64,000 nucleotides of DNA from Scatophagus argus (lineage: Eukaryota; Chordata; Actinopteri; Scatophagidae). Positions 47,576 through 64,000 of the stretch are shown here, one piece after another (position 1 is the first letter of the stretch; the number at the start of each line of letters is the position of its first letter). The notes under the pieces are model-generated. The model was given only the letters and a program-made list of their open reading frames with translations. It had not been told where the DNA came from and did not search any database. The position numbers were made by a program, and so were the translations under genes. The stretch is from positions 471,501 to 535,500 of the forward strand of contig NC_058514.1 of assembly GCF_020382885.2 (NCBI RefSeq), written 5' to 3'.

Positions 47576-49960
47576 ATCACCCTGATTAAAACTACCAGAT
47601 ACTGATGAAAACTGATGGAACTAATGGAATTTATAATTTCACTAAATTCATATTATTTATTTATTTACTGCAGTTTTATTCTTTTAAGAGTCTAAGAAAA
47701 ATGCTTGTTTAAATTCAGTTGGCTGTGGATGATAAAATAAAATAAAGAATAAAGGTTTGTATGAGTTTATTTTGAAGTGGCTGAAACTACAGAATTGTGG
47801 TTAGCGCTAACATGCTAATGTTGTCATTTTGTGAAAGAACGGCTCACAAAGTCCAACACAGACTTATCATAGTTGATCCAAGAGTCTTAAATGTCCTAAA
47901 ATGGCCACCATACAGAGGACAAACCCTTTGATCTGGCGCCACCCCGAGGCCAATCTTTGCATTTCTTTCCCACAATGGTAATGCTGTCTTTTCATTTTAA
48001 TCCATCCAACAGCTTAGTTATTAGGTGCAGTGATCATTTCAGGCTCTTGGGGGCACTACAACAACTTTCATTCTGCTACACTGCTTTTTTGTTTTTTTTT
48101 TGCTTTGCAGGTATTTTCTTAGGTACACTGAAGCGCCTTCCTCTTCCTCCCCTTCCCATCACAGGTGAGTGTTAAAGGCTTCTAAGGTGATTTTTTGTCT
48201 CTCAGTGCTGCTGCTGCTGATCAGACCAGATGGCTTCATTGATCAATTGTTACTGATTAATATTTTCACAGACTGTTGTTAGCCATTGACCTTCACACCG
48301 TGACGATCTGCTCTCTCTCTGTTACCGCAGCACGCCTGCTCTAAAAAAGGAAACGATGCCGTCCAGCCACAATTATTGGTCCGATGCTGACGGGGTTGCT
48401 GTCGCAGCACGTCGCCATGGCAACCGCAGCACCGCGGAGACAGTGATTTTCCAACAGGCTGGTAGCTATGGGAACCCAACAATGGTGCTGATGGGAGGGA
48501 GAGAAGACAACAAAGAGTGTTGGAGAAGAGAAGACTGTGGTTTTTTAAGTTAGAAAGATTTCAGTTTTCCCACAGACGGACTCTGAGTCCGCATCAGTGA
48601 GGAGGATTCTGATCCGCATCGGCACAATACACAACGAAAACAACACAACTGCTGGCACTAAATCACAGTTAGGACGTACTCGGGTAAGAATTTGAGGTCG
48701 TAACCCAGAATCTGCTCGTTAGCTAATTAGACAAAGACAAAATTGAGATGATTTCTTTTCCTGGTGCAAATGGGCATCCACATACGTATGATCATGTTGA
48801 AGTATTTTCTGCCTTACTGTACATCAGTGGAACATGCAGACGCCTAACTTCCGACTCTGGGATCGTTTTCAGAGCTCATCCAGCAGCTTCCTGATTGGAC
48901 GAGAGCGAGCGAGCCTGCAGACCAAACCGCCGCCTGTCAGTCAACAGCCAGGGCAGCAGGATACCTCGTGTGACTCAAAGTCAAAATAGAATTAAAGTAA
49001 TAAAAACACTCACAGTAAAACAAGCTCTAAAACAAACTTCTCAAGTTCATTATGACAAGTCAAAAGTCAATGTTTTACAATCGACAGCAGACTGTTGACA
49101 CAGAACACCACAGTTTATTATCTAATCGTTTTCCCTCAGCTCACGAGGACGAGCAGATGAAAGCCGTTCAGTCTTTGAGAGGATTTTTCTTTATTTACAG
49201 GCTGTTCAAACAGTCAGGTAACATCTGAATGGTGATTATGGACAAAGAGAACATGAACGTCTCAGGACTGAAAGCTGAGCGGATATGAACGTGAGGAGGT
49301 ATTTTCTGCATGTCACCACTGAGCCGCAGCTCGTCATGCGAACAAGATGCACGACAGTCCGAGTTTAATGGAAAACCAACATCGACTGATTACCAATCAG
49401 CTTTCCAGTCCAATAAATAAACATCAAATGTCAATCAGCATGTTTCAAATGAATCCCTTAATATTTTCACTTTAAAATGCTCATTAATAATGCAGTGGAG
49501 ATCAGAAAACACAGCGACACCAAACACACACTGACTCTTCGTTTGTCCATAAAAATAACAAAAGATCCTTAAAAATCCCCATTAACACGTGAAGTGTGTT
49601 CTAAATACCCGACAAGTAAACACTGATAATGAACTGAAGCTTCTGAAGTTTCTTCACCTACAAAGGAATCATGATGATTTCTGTTTAAATTTAGCATTAT
49701 GATATTCCACAGGGATTGATGAATTTATCAGTTTAGTTTTAATTAAGGGAGGAAAAAATATTTGTTAATACTTACAAAATAACATGACAAGAAAACTTAC
49801 CTCAATTTTAAATTTATTTGAATGGATTAGATTTTATGAATGCATTTTGTTCACTGTTTAACGAGTAAAACAACATTCAGTTCAAAATGATTTTAAAAAT
49901 CCTCAACATTTTAAGCCTCTCATTTCACTATCAGGTGTCTGCTGTGTTTTCACATGTACT
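47576..49960. other. gpr19-tbk1 intergenic region; includes X-box-like motif
   Basis: No coding exon recognised. A perfect RFX X-box consensus GTCGCCATGGCAAC is at 48411-48424. A TTTATT at about 49190 (AATAAA on the minus strand) is a possible tbk1 polyadenylation signal, which would put the tbk1 3' UTR at about 49180-50524. Confidence 0.45.
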
Positions 49961-50300
49961 TTAAAGGAACAGTTCACCCCTAAATCAAAAGTACGTTGGT
50001 TCCTCCTTTGCCCTGTAGAGCAGCTCATCCATCCGGACAGTTCTGGTCTGAGCTGCAGAGTTCTAAAGGTGTCCAGATGGCACAAAGGAACTACTTTCTT
50101 TGTGTATCACCGCGCACAAGCAAGAGTGTGTCTATTCGCACCTTCTGTGCAGTGATACACTAAGAAAATAGTTCCTTTGTGCCGTCTGATTCCATCATAC
50201 TGTAGAGAAAGCAGGCGTGTCTACAGCGGACAAGACAAAACTCCACCACAGCAGAGGAAACGAGTTTGGTTTTGATTTAGGGGGTGAACTGTCCCTTTAA
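49961..50300. mobile_element. Fold-back MITE with about 29-bp terminal inverted repeats and TTAA ends
   Basis: The left end ttaaaggaacagttcacccc continues into taaatcaaaa. The right end tttgatttagggggtgaact continues into gtccctttaa, its inverted complement with few differences. An inner inverted pair (gatggcacaaaggaacta and tagttcctttgtgccgtc) means most of the 340 bp can fold back. The TTAA at both ends fits a piggyBac- or Kolobok-type target site, but class is not proven. It lies within the probable tbk1 3' UTR. Confidence 0.7.
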
Positions 50301-50524
50301 TGATTGTTGCCTGAGCTCCTTCACTTGTCATCAGGTGAAACCTTCTGAAAGCGTTTCTGCTGCAGTCGGTACGTCAACACGTCGGTGACCGGATCCCGCC
50401 GACTGGTCTGATCCGATCCGAATGAAGAACCGTTCATACAAAAAGCTTCGTCTTACAGTCTCACGTTATTTACAAGATAAACACAGAGTATTTACAGGAA
50501 GCTTCGGGGGACAAACGCCGAGTC

Positions 50525-58358
<7,834 letters not shown>

Positions 58359-58378
58359 CCTGGGGGCTGCACGTGATC

Positions 58379-59425
58379 CTGAAAGCACACGAACAACTGA
58401 ACAATCAGACGGCAACTGAACTGGTCGACCGACGTAATCAATAACCCAACAAGCAACGGGGCTGCGGATCAAACCTGCCTCAAAAGCCGATCTGACCGCT
58501 TGGCTTGTTAACGCAGTCTTTGATCCTAATAGAAACACGTTTCATTCTAAACGTCAGGTCTTATTTCACTACAATTCTATATTAAACGTTTAATAAAAAA
58601 CACGAATATCCAATCAGCAGCATTAAACGTGGACAGGATTTATAGAATCTGTCAATTTTACATGATTTTTTGTTATTTTGTTACGATATTTTAGTTCTTC
58701 TGTTTTAGTTCCTACAATTTTTCCAGGGATTACTTTGTAAACTCAAGTCAAATGCAGTAACAGCAGTGATGATCCAGGGCTACAGATGAAAACCAAAAAC
58801 TCAAAAGAAGTAAAACCACAAAGTTGAACCTGTACGTGTAACCTCTACGTCACTGCGCACCCGTGACGTTGCGGTCTGCAGGTGGGAAATTCCCGTCTCG
58901 GGCCTCAAACTACAGAAACCTGCTGATAGAAATCACCTTGACGTGACGATGATACAGCAGATTATTGACATCGATGAGTGTATCGGACCCTGCGGCTGCT
59001 GTGTAACATCCAGCCGCCATCACCCACCAACACATCGAAATATGTCCACCAGCGCAGCTTTAGTGACGAGCCAATACTGACACCAGCTAACATTAGCCCA
59101 CAACTAACGTGCTGCAAAACAGAGGGTCGAATTACTCCTGACTGTCGGATTGATGTCACTAACCGGTCAGTTTGGGTGTGTGTGAACTGGTATCTGTTAT
59201 ATTTTCACTTTCCATCGGCGGACATGGGCGCTGACCGCCACAGAAATCGGAACTGAACGCGATGATTTAAACCTGCGTCGTGTTCCAAGCTAACCGTTTA
59301 AAGAGCGACGGAACACCGGGTCCGACAGCTAACACGGCGAGCTACAAACCTGTGGCAGCGAATAAAGTATTACCGCGGGTTTTATTGTATAATACTGATC
59401 CTATTTATTTTGTTTATTTCCTCAC
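58379..59425. other. tbk1 leader intron
   Basis: Lies between the acceptor of the first coding exon (exon from 58378) and the candidate leader exon donor at 59426. AT-rich, with no recognised repeat or exon. Confidence 0.5.
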
Positions 59426-59520
59426 CCTTCGTTATGCGGCCGAATCCTCTTCTTCCGTTGTTCCCTGGTCATGTGGTAGAAGCCCTCCAATCAGCGGACC
59501 TGAGCGAGGCAAAAGGGCGT
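59426..59520 (-). promoter_or_regulatory. Candidate tbk1 leader exon and promoter
   Basis: The minus strand shows a donor (CGAAGG|gtgagg, exon end 59426) following gattcggccgcataacg; CpG-bearing sequence continues to about 59520. It would splice to the acceptor at 58379. The start point is inferred. Confidence 0.4.
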
Positions 59521-59904
59521 GGGGTAGAATTAGCGTAATACTTAGAATTGCAGCGGCATATCGACAATATGCATCTCCCATTAAGCTATCGATAGATACA
59601 TAAAAAAACAATTCTCAATCTTTTGATTTTTTTTCCAGGCGATTCTTCTAGCATCGTACTACCCGTGGCCACGTGCGTTATTAATGAAATAACAGCTGAT
59701 ATTGCCGGGGCAAGAGGGGCCAAATGCGAATTGTGCTCACTTCCGGCTGCTGGCAGTTATTACGGTAGCTGCAAACCGCTGCGAGTTTTTTTTTTCATGA
59801 CCAGGCCTGTAAGATACTTACATGAAGTAACTGTTACATTTATTTAAGTTTAAAGTTTACAGCTCTTAAAAATAAGAGAAACCTTTCATTTAGATTTTTT
59901 TTCT

Positions 59905-60165
59905 TAAAGTGATTTTTTATTATTATTATTTTTAATTTAAGTTACTTTATTAATCCCAAGCTGGGAAAAAGCTGGGACTTCTCTGCATTTAACCCATCAC
60001 TGATCGAAACACACACACATGCAACATGCAGTGAAACACACACAGGAGCAGTGGGCAGCATCAAGCACCCGGGGAGCATATTGGGGGTTAAGTGCCTTGC
60101 TCAAGGGCACATCAGCCGGCTAATGGGGGGTGGGGACATCATCACTCCACCACACTCAAATTTTT
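59905..60165. repeat. Dispersed teleost repeat with 'gtgccttgctcaagggcac' motif
   Basis: Contains ctgcatttaacccatcactg, then gagcagtgggcagcatcaag, cacccggggagcatattggg and the palindromic gtgccttgctcaagggcac. This block recurs in many fish genomes. Transposon class not assigned from sequence alone. Confidence 0.55.
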
Positions 60166-63100
60166 CCTGCTTGTCCAGTGAGTAGAGGTTGGCTTTTAAT
60201 TGTAATTAATCTGTTTGCTTTCTTAATTTATGGGGAGTTTCTGTTTAGTTTGTTTCCTGGATGTTGTGAAGAGAAATCTGAAGCGGTTTAGTACGTAATG
60301 CACTCTCCTTCAGTTGTAATTTCATGTTGGTTCAGACTGAGGATATAATGCTTAAATTTTATGTGAAATTCTGTAAGTAAATGTAAAGGTAAATGTTATC
60401 ACAAAATCAAGATTCACAGAAACTGTTTCCATCTTTGTAAAAATAAGATTTGAATGTTATCTGGTTGTGACATCATTAATGTGGTTTGTGGTAGTTCTGA
60501 TGGAACGAATACACTCCCTCTCAGCCAAATATCAACGAGCACACATACACACACACATTCGATTTAAAAGTTCACTCACTTTATATTTAACAAAAAGAAA
60601 AAAAAATGAGTTACAACAGCTTATGGTGGCAGCTGGATGGGCTGTACAGGTCCATCTGGTTTACAGGTAAAGCAGTCATCGTATAAAAACGGAGAGTTAG
60701 TGGAAATTAAAGAACACGACAAACCAAATGTTGGTCATCTCCACAAACGTCCTCATAAAGCACCATGAGAGCAAAACAGATGAAGGACAACATTTCAAGA
60801 AAAAAAAGACAACACAAACTTCTGTTTTCCTGTTGAACCTCCGAGAAAACCTGGAGACAAAAGTGCTTTTTTTAAAAACAAAAGGACCTTTCAAACTTTT
60901 TACTTTTCTACTTTCCTTAACCTTTCCAACCACTTTCGTCACAATCTGAACAAAGTCTCCGTTTCACACTGAGGCGTCGTGTCCACACTCGGAGCCAACA
61001 GGAACGCCAGCGGGAATCGAACCCACAACCCATCCGCACCGACTGACGCCCGTCTGTAACTCCGAGCTGGACATCCAATGACAAACTTGGCTTCTTTTGC
61101 TCCCAGTTTCTAGAATATTTAGTGTTAAATGAAGGCATCAGAAAACATTTTGGATTAATAGGAAAAGACTTAAAGGAATACCCAGTCCTACAAATCAGAC
61201 ATTAGTGTTCATATTATTTCAGTTTCCTAATTTACACCCTCATAACTTAATCAGTACCCTTTGATTTTTTTGGTTCCCTCACATTATTAATTTGTACCCT
61301 TAAAATGTTAAATCAAGTCTCAAATAACTGGATTTATTTCCTAAATGAACAAGTGTGTCACTTTGAATCCCTTTGAGGTTTGATTAGCTTTTTGCCTGAA
61401 ATAAATGTGCCAACAGCTTTCTGTGCTCCTGCAGATGTTATCCAGTTCATAAAGACTCATAAAGAGAGGACGCAAAGGGAACCGTCGTTCAGACCGTGGA
61501 AAACTGAACACATTACTGATCCAAGGGAGCAAATGAGGTAAACTGAGGGCAGGAAGAAAATAAAAATCAGCAGAAAGAGGAAACAATTTACCAAACAAGT
61601 TCCCCGACACCAAGTAGACCATAAAACCGGATTTAGGTCAGAAGTCTTCTCTTCACCAAGTCAGTCATCTTCTTCTAAACACACAAAGCAAACATCCACC
61701 TTCACACAACTTTCCTCCAGCTGCACGACAACAAAGAAGTTTTGTACCAGAAATCATCCAACAAAGTAAAAGTCGTGTAAAGTGCAGTTTGAGAATGAGA
61801 ACGTCTCCAAAAAATGAGGCCTGAAACACACCTGGATGTGTGAAGTGATTGTACCACGGACAGATGTGGACAGATGTGGACAGATGCTAAGGAGGCATGG
61901 AGGCACCAGGGAGCCAAAAACACAAAGCCTGCTGGGCTTCATCGCTTTCTGTTCAGATAAATGAGACCTGTTTGGTTGTTCCTCCCTTGTGCCTGACAAA
62001 TCGGTCTACAGACTCGTCCACAGTCCATAAAGGTAATTGATTTTTTTATATTTTGGATGCACAAAAATATATTTTGTGCAAACAGCTTCCAATATCAAGT
62101 TATCTCGTGTGTCTCCGTCGAACACGACGAGCGCCGTCACAATCTGTGCTTCCGTACCAAAACTCGGCGCCGTTCAGCTCAGTTGCGTCGTCACCGATAT
62201 CCATCACTGCACTGAGGAAGTGACAGATTAATGTCCCAAAATCGGAATTTTTTGTTTTGAATGAGTAAAGAACAGAAACATGACGACATCATGATGAGGT
62301 TGAGTTTGTTTGCGGAGGGAAGGCGGACTGAAAACCAGAGGGATTCTCTCAGTGAAAGTAAAAAGTTTTTGTGCTTTCAGTGTTGCAAAGGAGGACTTCA
62401 AACGTTAAGAGCCAACCGACACCATGACGCCGTTGAACTGATGTGTAAAGCATTAAGATTGTCAGATTCATGCTGGTGTTACTTCTCTCTTCAGAGGCTC
62501 AACAACAAACCGAGCGTTTGACAACGAGGAGGAGGAGACGACGCGCCTCCGACGGTCACACAAACAAGTCGGTCTTGAAAAATAGATTTCTGGTGGTGAC
62601 GAGAAGCACAAAGACAAGAACAGACTGACAGATAAAAACAGATGGCTGACGAGCGTCAAGGCAACAGGCCTCATCTTCCTCTTCTGGTCCCAACGTTTCT
62701 GCCTCCACTTTGTCTCGAAAAGATTTTGGCACAACAGTCCTTCAAACACCAGATCCACTCTACAGACACGAAAACCTGGATATGTTCTTCGATTTGACTG
62801 ATCTGAGATTGTCGCCGTACGTTTGGAGTGATATTCTGTAGAAAAATATAATGAGGCAATATAAAAAAAGACGGAATGAAAAGTACTGCAAGAGTTCAAT
62901 GGATAGATTTACAATGATTTTCTATATAGCTTATAAATACGTTATCTACACAATATGTGGTACAAAAATACTATAAAGCATTTAGTGGGCACTGGATTTC
63001 CTTTGTGTTTTTCTTCCTCAAAGTAACATCAACACCAGAAATAAAAAAAAAAAAGGACTTGGAGACGTGGAACTGGTCAGGCACGAGATCGTGTTCTCGG

Positions 63101-64000
63101 TGGGAAACGCTGCTGCTTCCTCCACGAGGATTCAAAACCACCGAGTCAAAAGACGAGAAGTTGGAGGAGTCGTGATGAACGTGTCGGCGCTGCAGCTTTG
63201 GGTCGTCTCACTTACAAACACAGAAAATGTCAAACACAAGCGTACGTTTTGGTTTAAATCCCGTCCAGCCTCATGGATGAGAGTCACGTTACATCGGCCG
63301 TCAACATGCAGTGGAAAAATAAAGTTTGAGCGTTTTTGTACGGAGGCCCAGAAGGGACATGAGGTAAAAAGTTGTTTGGTTTCTAATGCGCAACACAGAG
63401 TTTCTAATAAGCACTCAAGATGATCGAGTATCAGGTCCAACAGTCTGCAATCTGAGGATGATTTCTTTTTTCAGACTGCTGATAAAATAACTGAAAATAG
63501 TTTTCCATAACCGCAGATTTATATTCTGTCATAAAAATCTGAATCTGAAGAGAAACTAAAGTTACCATGTAAGCGTAGTGGAGTAAAAAGTCACAAAAAG
63601 TACAAGTGCCTAAAAACTGTATGGAGTAAAATGTACTTTAGCTTTTACTTCTAATTTTCTCTGCAGATGCATATCAGTTATTGGTCTCTGATTAGTAATA
63701 ATCAATCTATCACTCATAACCACGACATGTAAAAACAAAGAACCCAAAAGAGGTCAACTGTCTGAAGCGAGCACCAGAAACATTTTGCTCATGTCCCCTC
63801 AGGGCCCCCGTAGCACTTAGTCAGAGTGGCTCTTGTTTTGATTGGCTGATAATAAATATGTGCCTCACGGCGTTATTGCTTCAGAGATCACATGACTCAC
63901 ATCCACGAGAGACACGATCCCACGAACCGTTTCACAAACGAGGAGGTAAAATCAAAGACCCGGTACCGCTCCCGATCCAGTTTACATGGTAACTACTGAC
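60166..64000. other. Unassigned region beyond tbk1; no gene recognised
   Basis: AT-rich, without recognisable coding exons on either strand. Small features: a tRNA-B-box-like gggttgtgggttcgattccc on the minus strand at about 61015-61035, and a short tandem of ggacagatgt at 61858-61886. The region could be the long 3' UTR of a minus-strand gene lying to the right, but no clear terminator or coding end supports this. Confidence 0.35.

Noticed and set aside
61010-61040. tRNA-like B-box (gggttcgattccc) on the minus strand
   Set aside because: No matching acceptor stem, D arm or anticodon arm can be placed around it; at most a relic of a tRNA-derived SINE.

Overview
This is vertebrate nuclear DNA, almost certainly from a ray-finned (teleost, probably percomorph) fish. 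The genes have many GT-AG introns. The repeats are typical of fish: L2 LINE tails, a Tc1/mariner relic, TTAA-ended MITE-like elements, and abundant CA, GACA and CTGT microsatellites. No prokaryotic genes, CRISPR arrays, integrated viruses, rRNA or convincing tRNA genes were seen.

Layout: (1) eps8 on the minus strand, 1548 to about 24000, with 21 coding exons between 1548 and 14203; its last exon lies left of the window and a candidate leader exon ends near 23732. (2) dusp16 (MKP-7) on the minus strand, six coding exons between 27046 and 31223, with a candidate leader exon near 36259-36460. (3) crebl2 on the plus strand, three coding exons between 38360 and 39843, divergent from dusp16. (4) gpr19 on the minus strand, a single coding exon 43784-45061, tail-to-tail with crebl2, with a candidate leader exon near 47270-47575. 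(5) tbk1 on the minus strand, 20 coding exons between 50525 and 58358, with a candidate leader exon near 59426-59520. From about 59.6 to 64 kb no gene is recognised. All spliced models keep frame through every junction: eps8 at least 814 codons, dusp16 656 aa, crebl2 122 aa, gpr19 425 aa, tbk1 723 aa.

The genes are not an operon and share no single pathway. dusp16 (JNK/p38 phosphatase), crebl2 (bZIP regulator) and gpr19 (orphan receptor) are neighbours in human 12p13, and eps8 (actin and Rac regulator) is also on human 12p. tbk1 (innate-immunity and autophagy kinase) is on human 12q, so its place beside gpr19 marks a lineage rearrangement or a different ancestral order.

I found no new multi-gene system. 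The observations most worth checking are local: a four-fold tandem duplication of a 5' splice site in the tbk1 kinase domain, a 31-bp inverted repeat ending 11 bp from another tbk1 donor site, a fold-back MITE in the probable tbk1 3' UTR, two consecutive in-frame microexons in eps8, and a G-rich tract with an upstream ORF in the probable dusp16 5' UTR.
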